From positions 131,640,123 through 131,704,122 of the forward strand of contig NC_088202.1 of the NCBI RefSeq assembly GCF_037126465.1: 64,000 bases of DNA. Direction: 5' to 3'. Below, one piece after another: positions 46,411-59,304 of the stretch (position 1 is the stretch's first letter; each line of letters opens with the position of its first letter). The DNA comes from Ornithodoros turicata. Lineage: Eukaryota > Arthropoda > Arachnida > Ixodida > Argasidae. The notes under the pieces were generated by a model. The model made no database searches. It was not told where the DNA came from and saw nothing but the letters and a program-made list of their open reading frames with translations. Both the position numbers and the translations under genes were made by a program.

Positions 46411-46707
46411 GAAACATCCACTCTTGGTACGCGTGGAATTTTTGCGAAATCCCCGGTTGCGATATTGCAGGTCTTGAAGTCCTCCGGCTCAAAATAAATA
46501 CTAAAATTTCTAACCATTTACTAAGGGTTTTTACTTTGAAAGCTCGACCTACTTTCACTTACGATTTCTCGTAGGGAATACACCGCAATCAATTTCACGT
46601 CCGTTGATACAACGTGACACGGGTTCTCATGCCCCCCTGCTGCCCATGTGCCGCTTGCGTCTTTTTCCTTTTCTGTTTCTGTTTTCGTTATTTTTTTTTC
46701 TTTTACA

Positions 46708-46798
46708 AGGAATAGCAAGTCGGCTTCTGCCTGGCTGACCTTTCCTTTTGGCCTGCCTTTTTTTTTTCGTAATAAACATATCCCCCTCCCCCCCCACG
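46708..46798 (+). mobile_element. Poly-C-ended short repeat (TAGCAAG subtype)
   Basis: GGAATAGCAAGTCGGCTTCT, then GGCTGACCTTTCC, a T tract, AATAAACATAT and a C run. Confidence 0.5.
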
Positions 46799-47269
46799 CC
46801 GAAATTTATCATCCGGTATCAACAAATTTACCTTCTTTGTTATGTCTGATTTTTCTGTTTCTTTTTCCAAGTTGAAGCTGTAAGTAATGGTAACATACAT
46901 CGTGGAAATAGAAGATAATTTCAGTTTCCTGAAAATAGTCATAGTCGTTTTTCGACGTATTTTTCTCGGATCGTTTTTTTTTTTATATCTTCAGTGTCCC
47001 ATTTTGAAAGACAGTATACCCTTTTCTCTTTGTGTATCAAGAGGAGTTTTTCAGTAATGAATTGTACCCTCTGTCAAATACACCGTCCCTGTTCTTTGTG
47101 TGTATATTTATTTTGTAGTATTTTATGGTAATTACGGCAATTGCTATTTCGTAACTCGATTTCAGTTTGAGGCCCCTGCTCTAATACCGTGCTTAGACTA
47201 GATAATTAGGTGGTTTGTAGTGTGTTATTGCCGAATATAGTCTGCCTGCTGGTGTTGCGGTATGTTGCT

Positions 47270-47350
47270 TGGAGGGCCCGTGCGTCCTGGGCCGACTTCA
47301 CAGGGAACTGGGCCGAAGTTTGCCTAACACTCTCATGAAAACACAGTCTT
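47270..47350 (+). mobile_element. Short dispersed repeat (SINE-like), copy 4, truncated
   Basis: Contains only GTGCGTCCTGGGCCGACTTC, ACAGGGAACTGGGCCGAAG and ATGAAAACACA of the family seen at 9795. Confidence 0.5.
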
Positions 47351-48369
47351 GTGTGAGGTCATACACCGTAAAAAAAATCTGATTTTACACAGAAGGGACT
47401 GCTAACTTTGTTGCTGCCAGCATATGTACCGTAAAGTGGTTATTGCAAAAATAAAAATAAAAAAATGTTTGGAGTGCACACTGTGCAGCTACCATAAGCG
47501 AAAATAGAGCCACTTACATTAAAGGGACATTAAACAGCGAAAAACCCAGTCCGGAACCGTGTAGCGTGAAAACTGATTTTGCGCACTATATATGGTACGG
47601 CAACAGAACTAGAAGTCACTTGTGCTGTAAAATTACGGAGATTTTTCCGACAGTGGGTAGAGACAGCGAAGCTCACAGAGCCTTGCCTAGTACACCCCCC
47701 ACCCCCCCCACTCCACCCCATAGGAAATCGTTCCATTAGTTACGGAGAGCTTTTCTTTCTTTCTTTTTTTTTTCTTTCCTACAACCATTAGCCATCATTA
47801 TCAGTTAGGGTGTAAATTTCCTCTCTATCTAGAGTTATTTGGTTATTTTCCTCTCTATCCTCTCTGTCTAGAGTTATTTGGTGGACATCCTTTTCGAAGA
47901 CACGAGGTGAGTGTAACGAACTTGCCGATCATACGATACTTTCATGTTCGATGTTACGTTTAATCGTGTTTTTATGTTCAATGACAACTAGACTCGCAAA
48001 TTTCCTTCAAATTGAAGCTCCATTTCATAACTGTGGTCAACAGAGAGATACAGCAGTGCAGACGACAGCTTGGGGAAACCGGAAAATCGTACCTGCCAGA
48101 CGCGGAAGTAATTTTGCCACCCCGCACGGTTTACAAATTTTCCACATGGCTAACGCGAAAACGCATTAGCCATCGATCGCTGTTCCACACCTAAAGTGGA
48201 TTTGTTTGGGCTCCACACAAAAGCGTATGTTTCAAGGACACAGACGACGCTGACTGCAGCGCTCATCAAGCCGAAGCAGCCTCTGGAAACACTTTCAAAG
48301 GAACGGGGGAAATGGGACAAGGACACGGCACTGTTCCCCATTAAAGAAATTTTGAAACCAAAACCTGCC

Positions 48370-48790
48370 GCCGTTTTGGGAGGACCCTCGGAGAGCGTCA
48401 ATTGCTGGCGCCAGACGGATCAAACATTGGGCGGCCGCGCCGAGTGAAAAAAAAAAGATGTCACCCAAAGCTATGGGAGGAGTCATTGTGACCACGTGAC
48501 TTCAGCCAGCGGCTGAATCTCGCTCAATGTGCGTGCATCTCGGACCGGGATTGGCGGAGGCGATGCGTGACGTAATGAATCAAAGTCCCCTGGTACGAGT
48601 TTAGAACGCGGGCGTGTGTTCCGCCGTTGAATTTTTTATCGCACGTGCGACGGTGGAGGTTCCCGTTTAGGGTTGTGTTCGGGAAGCATATCGGATGCGT
48701 GGGGATCTTCCGGGAAGTGTCGCCGTCCAAGAAGGGTTCCCGTTTGACGGAAATCTGGCTCGGGGAAGCACTGCAGCGGGTGAGTCGTGA
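48370..48790 (+). promoter_or_regulatory. Candidate GC-rich promoter / first-exon region
   Basis: A GC- and CpG-rich island in otherwise AT-rich sequence, with GATTGGCGG, CACGTG-like sites and a strong donor-like GCGGGTGAGT at about 48777-48786. It is on the same strand as, and about 5.6 kb before, the first homeobox exon found. A short frame at 48196-48447 precedes it but matches nothing I know. Function is inferred only. Confidence 0.25.
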
Positions 48791-49367
48791 CTTTTCGCAA
48801 TTAATTTGCCATTTTCTTGTCGATGTTGCTTAGTTGCTAAACAATTGATTAGCATCCAAGACACTGTTCGATCTTGATGTCATCTTCCTTGATGTGTGTG
48901 TGTGTGTGTGTGTCACGAATGCTATAGGGACTCGGCGAACGCCAGTCTCCAGTAACATCATCTGTAGCAAAAGCTAGTTCTTCACTACAACCATTCCACA
49001 AATTCCTAAAAAACAAAAACGGCCAATTTTAGCTGTAGAAGTGACACTTAGACTGATCATGGACAGGCTACATTATACATGGTGATCAAAGGTCTCGCAA
49101 GTCAGAGAAGTTGCTTCTTGGTATAACGCTGATGTTTATTTTCTTCTTTTTGTGAAATGACGTTAGGAACTCAGCTTTTGAGGGTATTAAATATAATTCC
49201 ACATTTCTTTTATGTTCCCGATGTAGCTTACAACGCGTAGCAGATTCAACAGAAGTTGAGGGCTTCCTAATATGATACCATATACCATATATACCATATT
49301 TCAAGATCCATATAAGATGCAGTTTTGTGCTCATATCCATATAGTATAAAACCCTGAGTCTATATTT

Positions 49368-49434
49368 GGCTAACCTTTCCTCCCGTTTTTTTTTTTTTCT
49401 TTCTTCAAATAAATACACCCCCCCCCCCCCCCTT
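49368..49434 (+). mobile_element. Poly-C-ended short repeat (TAGCAAG subtype), truncated
   Basis: TTGGCTAACCTTTCC, a T tract, AAATAAATACA and a C run. The 5' half of the unit is missing. Confidence 0.45.
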
Positions 49435-50260
49435 TGAGTTTGTATGGACACAAACAGATGGACGACGCCAACACCAGACTCGCTGAGACATTTGAGTCTC
49501 GTGTTAGTGTCGTCCTTGTGCTCATATAGTTCGGTAAAAGCTTGCTTTTTCTTTATTTATTATTATTTGGGTAGGAACAAGATACACTGATGCAACATCA
49601 GCGCCTTTAAGGAATAAATGTACCATAGCTTGTACGAAATTTACTGACTATATTTGCAGTGACGGGGAGTAAATGTCAGGGTCAAAGAACTAAAATGTGG
49701 AGTATTTGCAATCTTGAGGACTCGAAGTTCCAATCGCCCCTCCCAATTTACTGCTTTTCCTTCTTTCTTTTTGTTTTCTTAGTGTAAGCCTCAACTGGAA
49801 ATCAACCTCGGATATAATTGTATCAGCCACATGGCTATTTCCTTTCCCTGGCGGCTGAAATCGTTGTTTCGGAGCCTGTTCGCATAGCAATCTCCGTTTT
49901 GGGAAAGCTTTATTCAGTTCACGTGCTCCATACGGAACTTCTTAGTAGCGAAGCTGCCTTTTTTCCCCGATCTGCTTTTTCTTTTTTTTGCCAAAATATA
50001 ATATGACGAAAAACGACAAAACACTGGCTTGATACAACAGGCAACAAAAACTTACTCGTACGGTTTCGACACCTGTGCAGGCGTCCTCATAAGACCAGAA
50101 ACAAAAAAAAAAAAAAAAAAAAGAACGTATCCGAGACCAGCCTCTTATGTCCTCGTTGTGCTTTTGTAGGATTCTGGTAGAGACGTTCGTAAGGACATTT
50201 GAGATTAAAAAAAAAGAAAAAGACTGTGAATGCCCCATGCATCCAGATGTCACTGGGACT

Positions 50261-50981
50261 CAGGGATGGACAGTATATAAAATATAAATACATGTATTTA
50301 TATTTTGTATTTAAATACAGACTCGAAGAATGTATTTATAATTATATTTAAATACCAATTCTTGGGTATTTATTTTTGTAAATACTTTATAAATACTCCT
50401 AAATACAGTATATACTGACTCGTGTCTTAAAGTTGCCTTGCATTTGACCTTTCGGGAAGAAGAATGAGTTTGGGGGCGCAGTTATGCCGTGTTTGCGCTA
50501 GCATGCGCATGCGACAAGCCATTTTAGAGGCAAGTTGTTGCGGACAACTGTCGCGACTACCCAATTACCTGGTTGTACAAAGCATCCTCGTCAAATTTAA
50601 TAGAAGCATTTGTTCATCGGCACCTGTGGAGATGTTGTTCTCCTTTGCGAATCCGATTGTACGGCCGAACAGAAGATGCCTAAAAGGTGCAGTCTTCGAG
50701 AAACTTCTAATGTTAAAATCGTCGTGATATTAATCTAACAAATAAATGCTATTGACGGTTGCTGATTTGTTGTTATGATCATCGTTATTTCTGCAATTCC
50801 AGATCACATTTTCCTCACAGTGTTTATGGTAGTAGTTGCGGTATTTAAATACTGTATTTATATTTTGCATTTAAATACTCATGTTGGAAAGTATTTATGA
50901 AGAGTATTTAAATACCCCTTTCAACAAAATATTTTGTATTTATATTTAATTGCCAAAAAAATGTATTTATGCCCATCCCTG
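50261..50981. mobile_element. hAT-type non-autonomous element, copy 2
   Basis: Same interior as 21219-21956 (for example catttgacctttcgggaaga and gtacggccgaacagaagatg). The ends are CAGGGATGGACA and, reversed, CAGGGATGGGCA. The flanks CACTGGGA (50251-50258, two bases before the end) and CACTGGGT (50982-50989) form an imperfect 8-bp duplication. Confidence 0.76.
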
Positions 50982-50999
50982 CACTGGGTACGTACGAAT

Positions 51000-53900
51000 A
51001 TTTCCGATTAATTGGCATTCGACACCACGCGTCGCTGAAGGAGACGGAAGAGGAAAAAAAAAGAGAGGAACAGAAAGTTTGTGCACCTTCTGTATCATTT
51101 TTATCTGTCACACAAGCGATCATTTTTAACAGTAGCATGATGTCTTTTTTTGTTATGTAGGCCTGTGGCGTTTTCGATCGTTACACTAATTCACTGATAC
51201 TGGGACATATTTTCAACCATTGGATGACTCTATGGCAAACAAGAGCGTATATAAAAACTGCATAAAACAGCTCACAAGCATCGAAAGAGGTCACCATACT
51301 TATTTGCTTTCTCTGTACACTTTAGTAGTCATTACACTAATTCATATTTGCCAAATAGAAATATTGAGAAAAACATCGTAATCTTAACCATCACAGTACC
51401 ATGTACCACGACATAACACATTCGTTGGAAAAATAAAGTTAATTTGGGCTCCATCATTAGGTTATATTGCAATATTTGTCTATAATTACGTCCCCCCGAT
51501 ACGTGTGTCTGCATTCAGGAGGCTGGTTGAACGCATTTTAAAAAGGCCATAATCATGGGTGACATGTTCAATACATCCCGTAACCACTTTGTTCTAAATT
51601 AAGCCTTATTACATATTGATGCAAGTAACATGGGTAGCTGGTTTCCTTCTTTAAATATGAGAAGTAGGAATGGGATGTAAAATGATTCCACGGATTAATG
51701 TCAGAGGCCAGCTGCTGTGTGAGAAGCACACCGCTGCTTGGGCAGTGGTTTCTAGAAGAGAAAAATGTGAGGTCACAAAGGCTAATGTTAGAAACGGTAA
51801 GTTGGACTCATAATTTCCAAATACAGTAAGTGCAAAACATTGGGAACACTTGTCACAGGCGAGGGACCTAATATACTGGCAGATATAGTTGACAAAGGCG
51901 GTGAATAACAGTGAAATATGCATGATATGAAACATTACATGCGACAACATTCTAATGCTTATTCAAACGCTTATTCGTAAAATACATGTCGAGAAATCGT
52001 GAGAAACATAGGCAAAAAATTGCTCCCTCTCTAATTGCCATCAATCGTACCTGCGAGGTTTCGCGCCCTATGGATTAAAACGAGCGAAGTGTCCAATATA
52101 ATTTCTCAACACGCACACACACACAAGTAAAGTCAAAAGGAGGGTGAGCGGATAAACGCCATGTTCAACTTCATCACCATGGCTATTAGAAAAAACACGG
52201 AAAGGGAAAAACCACACGTCGCAGTAGAACATTAACGGTGGCAATGAATTAGGAAAAACATATTTGATGTAGAGGTTGAAGAGGAAAGGAACAGGGGCAG
52301 GAAAAGAGGAGGTTGAAATAAACACTTTTGGTGCACGTTCTCCAGGAGAACGGTGGCGGATTTCAGCTGCTGCTGTACCATACCAGTTGCACATTATATT
52401 TGATGGGTGGCACATTAGGTTGTAGTGGTGGACAACAAGCGCAATATATAAACATGATACTCATCTTCAGTCAACAACAGGTAGAGTGCGTGCATGTGTT
52501 CCCTGATGTCCAAAGCTTGTCTAAGTACATGAAAATGGTTGAAGATAGCAATGCTACATGGTGACAGCAGACAAGAAATTACAGACATCCAACCCCGATG
52601 AAGTTTAAGTTTCCCGAATTGCCTTCAAAAGTCTATGTTACGCAGCCCTGAGCTGGTTCTGCTATCACATGAGGAAGACATATTTTACACCGAACACAGG
52701 CCTATACTCTAAGGGGGGGGGAGAGTAATTTCGGGAGTGATTACAGCTTCTAGTCTCCTCGATAGCAATTACACTTCCCATTTTTGTCACCCAGTGTTGT
52801 ATCCGATACCAAAACCAAGTAACTGAGTACCGCTACCCCACAAAAAAAGTAGCGCAATACTAGAGTCGCTACAAGTTTGAAAACGTAACGCGATGCCGCT
52901 ACCAAATGAAAGTAACGTAAATACTATATGCCGCGCTGCTTTTCCGCCACCGTATCCTTCTCTATAGGCAACACCTTACCGTGACGTCTCTTTGCCGAAC
53001 TGTGTCTAAAGAGTTGACGGTGCAATATTTACGTATTAATATCCCTCACATAGCCAGCGTGCAGCATAAAGTATGCCACTACTTACAGCCAAGATACGTT
53101 ATTTCACATCGAGCTTGACCTTGAGACGATTAAAAGATAATATCATGGACATAATTTTACGCGCAATTTAATCCACCCTTAATGCGACGCAATGTACAAT
53201 AATTCACCTGATGGTGGAATTTACTCCCCAGTATAAAATATTCATGAACTTCAATGTACTTGAAGGACTAGAGGGACTAATGGTTGTAGCAATGCACTTA
53301 GTCCGCAAAAAAGACTATATTATGTTACTCCTTTTTTTTTCTCTCTAGTTTTCTTCTTCAGAGTGTACTTGATGACAAAACGCACAGGCCTGCACTTAGG
53401 ACAACAGTGAACGCGTAATGGAGGTCGATGCGAGTTTTGTGCCTTCGTGTGCATCGCTCTTTTGTGTAGCTTCCTCTCCTTTTTTATTGGCGCGCTATAA
53501 CGTAAGTGAAACGCGCGAAAGCTCCCACGGAAAGGGCGCAAGCTTTGAAATCGGGTCTGGCGTCACTATACGCAATCTGATTTTACGTTGAAACCAAATT
53601 TTATTGATACATTTACCCTTATGTCCTGTTTGCACAGAGTGGGTCACATATATTTTTTTATTTGTGTTGATATTATTATGTTTATTTGTTTTATTTATAT
53701 ATTTTTATTTTTGGCATAACTTTGTTCACACCTTGCCAAAAATAGTTCTCCGATTTCGTCAGAGCGGATCGCACTCGATTTTGACATACATGATGATCAA
53801 GGAGGTGAACCCAAGACAGGGATGAAGAGACGACACAACAAATTCTCAAACACAGCAAAAATTTTAATGTACCGATGCTCCATATATCCAAAAACCTCCG

Positions 53901-54170
53901 GAGAGGAGGTGTGAGGAATTGAACCAGCTTGTCAGCGCCCTGTCTCTTCTATCGATACATGATGATGATAACGATGATGATAGTGGTGGTGGTGGTGGTG
54001 GTCACGATGACATCAGGCGTTTCACTGCTAGAGTTGGTATACCCTACGCCATCCCAGATGGGAACGAAATGAAGTGGATAGAGAACGCGCAGACCACATA
54101 GGTGGGGCATATGGGTACACCACTGGGTCATGCAGACACCACCGTGCGGGTGTAAAGGTATTCTACATGC
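51000..54170. other. No gene recognised
   Basis: AT-rich with short frames. A degenerate GTAACGG/AGTAGCGC-rich patch at 52800-52930 may be an old transposon end. Trinucleotide GAT/GGT repeats lie at 53960-54003. Confidence 0.35.
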
Positions 54171-54435
54171 ACAATGGCTGTCGACGACAGCACTTCAGTT
54201 CAGCCGCCCAGTCCACTAGATGCATCTGTTCGCAGGTGGTTACTCGATAAAAACGAAAGGGAAATGGGAACACCGAGGGCCATCCACCGTGTACGTACGT
54301 CCACGACTTTGCAGAGCAAACCACCACGTGACATCCTACGACTACGTAACCGCCCTATAAAGCCTAATGCCAAAAGATGCAGCAAAATGTTTTACCTCTG
54401 TTGGCAATTCATCCTCAACCTTCCTCTCTGTGCAG

Positions 54436-54878
54436 GCAGAATGGCCAACGAACGCATGTGGTGCAATACCCCGCCGGCCGTCCATCGGCCTCACTCCGTC
54501 AGTCCCCATCACCTCCTTCTAGTCACTGCGCTTCGCGTTCCAAGTTCTCCATCGACAGCCTTCTTTCTCACAAACGAGACGAGGATATCCCTGACCTAAG
54601 GCCACCGACAACGCTACCGAACTCCGCAAGCATACAACGAGCTCCCCAGATGATTCAGGGCTGTCTTCGGCCGACCCCAGTTGTAGCCGCTGCTCATTCT
54701 GCCGTATCCCTACATCATCCTGCTATGAGCCCGGGTATGCCCGGAGATTATGTGTCCTCCTTAGAACATTCGCCGGGCCACATGATCACGTCGCAGCATG
54801 GTACACCTGCCGGGACGTTCTCGACGACACCAGGAATGGGAGGATGGCTAGGCAGGCCACTGTTCTTCACGTTAGCAG
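54436..54878 (+). CDS. Homeobox gene, upstream exon with eh1-like repressor motif
   Basis: Exon encoding about 147 residues of the N-terminal half of a homeodomain transcription factor. It contains RSKFSIDSLLSHKRDED: FSIDSLL fits the engrailed-homology-1 consensus, a docking site for the co-repressor Groucho/TLE that is common before NK-like homeodomains. The rest is rich in Pro, Ser, His, Gly and Met, as in disordered linkers. The acceptor is strong: a pyrimidine tract ending ctctctgtgcag| (AG at 54434-54435). The upstream frame is closed by a TAA at 54365-54367, so this is an internal exon or, less likely, it starts at ATG 54377. It ends in phase 1 at gcag|gtcagt (GT at 54879-54880), which matches the homeodomain exon at 61916. 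The 5' exon(s) were not found. Confidence 0.62.
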
Positions 54879-54979
54879 GTCAGTGCTGCATGCGTCAGTA
54901 TATGCTTACGTGGGAACATTTGAATAACGGAGCGTCCATTACGCCGAAGTTATTAATCTAGTTATCTGGTAATCTAGTA

Positions 54980-55665
54980 TATTAATCTAGTATATTAATC
55001 TAATTAAGCTATTAATCTAAGTTATGGGATTAAAGAGGTGGGATGAGTGAGTAGCGTTATGCGAGATGGGACCACCGCGCTATGGAATTAGGCGGAACGG
55101 GACAGCAACCAAGTGGGCGCTTGTTACCCGTCCCGCTGTGTTAGTGATTGACGACTGCAAGAAATGCTCATGGGTCGACACCATAGATAGTCTCAAAACA
55201 AGGACCCTTTATATTTCCAAATCAAGACGTATAGGATGTCACATAAAATAAATCGAGTCAATAAATACAGATATATAGTTGATAAGCTCATCTCATATAG
55301 ATTCAACAATACAAGCAGATAGGCGCCTCCCCCTGCTTTGAACAAATCAGGACACAGAATGATATCATTTGAAATGGTGGTTGTCTAGGAGCGTGCTATG
55401 TGGTGAAGTTCTGTTATAGCAGTGCTCATGTCTGAGTGTGTACATCTAACCAGGTAGGGGCAAGTACAGTGAGACAGATAAATATATCTCAAATATTGTT
55501 GGCTGCGTGACAAGGAGCCACCGTCTTTGTCCACGTGACACGGGCCAGTCGGCGAAATGGATTGCCTACCGCATACATTAGGCGAAATGGGACTCTAGAA
55601 TTCGGGGCGAGTGAACATGCTAGGGGATGGGTTCCGCTAAAAAGGATTAGACAAAATGGGAATAG
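54980..55665. mobile_element. Element with TTAGGCGAAATGGGA ends, copy 2 (homeobox intron)
   Basis: Homologous to 34415-35428 at both ends, but shorter inside. The 16-mer or variants occur near 55087, 55577 and 55648. It starts about 100 bases after the donor site of the eh1 exon. Confidence 0.55.
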
Positions 55666-56330
55666 GCGAAGTGGGAAGGCACGGAAGATGATGCGGCTCG
55701 GTGTCCGGCAAGCGGACGACACGGGGCAGGTACCAGAATCAGCTTGGGAGTATATATAGGAGGTGTCTTAGTCCGGTTGAACACGATTCTTCGCGATTAT
55801 TGTTTCCCGACTCAGCTTTGGATGAATTCGGGTTGAATCACATATCACGTGCACTGCATTATGTATAAATTTGTGTAAATATTATTCGAGTGCAACAATA
55901 AATTACGCGAAGCACATTTCATGTCACAACGACAACAGATAAGTAATTATGATGTAATGGGATGTTTCGCCGCTGAGGCGGTTCATGTCACAAGATATAT
56001 GTGTCTGTGACTATAATCTGCGTGTAATGTATGTTTAACTGCAGACCTCTTGCTGGACAGAGAGAAAAATAACCAAATCACACTGAAATATATCTAGAGC
56101 ATCCGATTTCACCCCACATTTAAAAATAGCCCCCTCCCTGGAATCCATGAAAGGCAAAGTGTAAATGGCTTGAACTATAGCTGCACTTCACTGTTAAAGC
56201 AAAACTTCCCTACACAACACCATCGCGAAGCAACCGTAATTTCGAACCGTATCGCACTGTCTCTTGACATGCTGAAATGTACAGTGCTGGACAAACGTTT
56301 ACGGAACAGGGGATGCCACGATATTCCACA

Positions 56331-56726
56331 CCGTTAAGAATCCACCGTTTAAAATGCCACATGTTCAACATCCCAGATTTCTAATTAAAGATTTAATATG
56401 AAGAATGGCGGGATGACAGCGTTGAGTAATACGTAGTAATGACAAACCTCGCAGTATATTGCGTGATTTTGACGTCAGTAAAAGTCATTGTCGTGAATAA
56501 AAGCCAGGTTTTTGGAATCCGTTAGGCTTAGCCGGCGGTCACGTTAGAAGTCATTAGGATTTGGTTAGATTAGGTTAGTTTCCAGAGGTTAGGTTAGTGC
56601 ATGTCTTTTTTGACGGTTCACCACGCCGTTGGGAGCTCTGCACAGTTGGGCACGCATGCAACGCTACGCTATAGCGCTGTTTGGGATTCTGAACATATGG
56701 GATTCTAAACGGTGTATTCTTAACGG
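56331..56726. mobile_element. Inverted-repeat element in the homeobox intron
   Basis: The left arm CCGTTAAGAATCCACCGTTT and the reversed right arm CCGTTAAGAATACACCGTTT match on through ATGTTCA and ATCCCA, about 45 bases each. The interior has TTAGG-like clusters at 56565-56600. No coding content. Similar CGTTAAAATACAC-type motifs occur at 39300-39440. Confidence 0.6.
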
Positions 56727-57000
56727 CGGCGGAGTGACAACGTTCTCGCACCTGATTTGTTGAAAACGAGAGGCGGAGCCTATTAACTTAATAAAAATAG
56801 TACCCTTGAGTATGAATTCCCGCAAGGATTCCGAAAAAAGAAGTCATTTTGCAGAGTTGGTCTGAGTTTCCCGAATCTGACCCCTGTTCAAAACCAATGT
56901 GTTGCCGTTACGAAGTCATGAAATGTGTCTCTGAGCAGCAGCCGAAAATTGTCATAAACAGAGGGGAGGACCTTTTCCTTACTGATGTATGCCACCAAAT

Positions 57001-57086
57001 TGGGGGGGGGGGGATATATTTATCAAGAAAAAAAGAAAGGAAAGGTTAGCCGTGCAAAGAGCCGACTTGCTATTTCACAAAAAAAA
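57001..57086 (-). mobile_element. Poly-C-ended short repeat (TAGCAAG subtype), minus strand
   Basis: The minus strand reads AAATAGCAAGTCGGCTC, then GGCTAACCTTTCC, a T-rich tract, GATAAATATAT and a C run. It lies in the homeobox intron. Confidence 0.5.
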
Positions 57087-59304
57087 GGAAAAACGGAAAA
57101 GACAAGAAGGAAAGAAATGAAAAGGAAAGAAAGAAAGGCAAAAAGAGACCAAATTGGATTTTACTAAAATTGTAGGCAGTCTTTTCTTCTGAAAAAGCGC
57201 AAGAAATAGGCGGGACAGAAAGGACAGCGCAGGACACTTGTACCGTGATTGACAGTGACAGTGATGATAATTACACGCACGTCAAACCTGGAAGGTCAAC
57301 TTGAAAGATTACATGCTCAATGTATTGATGACATTCATCAATAATAATAATTTTTTTCTCATGTGAACGGGGCATTGCCATGCATCTAATAGGCGTACAT
57401 TATATCGAAAATATGACAGCGGCAGCAGGAATGATTCCGATAGCGCAATACTACGATAGATCGTTACCGCCTTGCCACCTATACAAGGTTTGCGAGAGGA
57501 ACACCGGCAAAGCCAAACACAGCCTCCCATTTGCACATCTCACCAGACAGGGATTTTTTTTAACGACATGCCAAACAGCACTACGCCCGCGGTGTTGAAC
57601 ACATATGTTTACAGAGCGCCTTTGACCGTCGCTTTTTGTCCGCTGCTGTGCATTGAGGGGAAGAATAAGGAGAAAGCAAACACGTCGCGCAACTTGTGAG
57701 GTCTTTTTCTGGGCGAACGTTTATTGCCCTCTAAAACAGCTCCTCCTAAGGGAAAAGGGAATAGGCCTTTTGTCGACTCCACCTGCACGTGGTAGGCAAT
57801 CCTCTAGAAGCATTTTGTCGTTTTTGTCTTGAGGTTGAGGTTGAGAACGGTACCATATGTTTCGGAGCAACGTTAACGAAGCTGTGTGTTTTAGGGCGGA
57901 GTGCGACAGGAGCACGTGGTGTGATGTGTGTGGTGTGGTCTCACCGTTTGCAAGGCACGTTTGAGATTGGTTGCATTTGACGGGCATTGTACGTGGAGGC
58001 TTTTAGGGATACGTCTATAGCGTATATATATATATATAGCAGCTACCTAGGGCTGACGAGCTGCAAACACGGCGAAACACGTGTCCTCTGGTGCTGTCGT
58101 ATCGTTCCATGAGTATATATATATATATATATATATATATAACGGACTCATTCATTGATAAAACGGCTTAACGGCGTATTAGCTGGTGAAGGAGGGTGAC
58201 TGCAGAAAAAATGATGACACGACACGAGTGACTCAACTTAATCAGTCGTGTTGCGTCGTGTTTTCTGTGTACCTAGGATGAAGCACTCATTCCGACATTT
58301 CCGATATTTGCCCCGATGTCTTCAAGGCCTGCGCATGGGGGAGAGCAAACGAAAGCCCCCAGAATTTGAAATCTGCTTCCAAGAGTGAAAAAAAGAAATA
58401 TCCTGACAAAGAAGGAATTTTCATTTAATGCAACGTTAATTTATAATAATTGAATAGTACGGGTTGAGCTGCTGTTAATCCAATTATCCTGGAGAGATGC
58501 ATTACACCGCGGAGGCACCGGACAACACCCAAGACCTCGACTTGGATACGTGACATGGAAATATGCTCCAATAATTTCTAAACATTGAACGAGGTTTGAG
58601 GATCAGACTAAAAAAAAGAGCTATTTGAGCTACAAGGCTCCGGCCACAGTACACGCACGAGCGTCCTCTGGGGAGTTTTGCATGCGTCAACAAAAACGTG
58701 GTGACATGGACCCCAAAATGTTATTTGGTATTTAAAATTTGCAATAAAAGCGGTGATATTCATGAGTGTCGCTATTATAACCTCGCGTGCAAGACTGAAT
58801 GCACGTAATAGACGTCGGTTGGTGTGGCAGAAAGTAGTGTCGATTTTCTCATATCGTGCACAGCGTCCATTTGAACGAAAGGTGAAGTTAATAGCTGCGT
58901 TGAAACGTAAACATGACTTGAGCGATGGACGCACGCCGTGACAGTTCCATGACGGTGCACGCGTTACTTCAAAAAGCTTTGGGAGCGTCATGTTCAGAGA
59001 TCGGGAGAATGTATTACTCCCCACATGTAGATCATGGCCAACCTTTCCTTTTTTTTTTTCCGCCAGCCTGGCTTGCACACACTGTACATGCCAGCTGGCT
59101 TTTAATTGTGATAGCATTTCTTTAAAGGGAGACCTCGCAACGACCGAAAAAAAGAAAAAAAAATGCTGCACATCTCCGAGTACCTTCCATAAACTTTGTT
59201 TCCTCTTTGTGTGATCAATTGTGTGTGTATTTATTTTTATTTTTTTTATTCCGTATTTAGGTTTACCCATGAGTGAATTTCATTTCTTGCGCACGTCAGT
59301 CACT

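Larger units (their letters stand above)
47400..50250. other. No gene recognised except the GC-rich island
   Basis: Contains a nearly duplicated CTCTCTATC..TAGAGTTATTTGGT patch at 47820-47885, a TG repeat at about 48893-48913 and homopolymer runs. No conserved protein domain was seen. Confidence 0.35.

Noticed and set aside
48196..48447. 83-codon plus-strand open frame before the GC-rich island
   Set aside because: Plausible composition, but no known domain, no clear splice sites in phase and no context, so it was not listed as a gene.
58608..59270. 220-codon minus-strand open frame inside the homeobox intron
   Set aside because: It spans homopolymer runs (Phe run) and has no known motif; probably chance.
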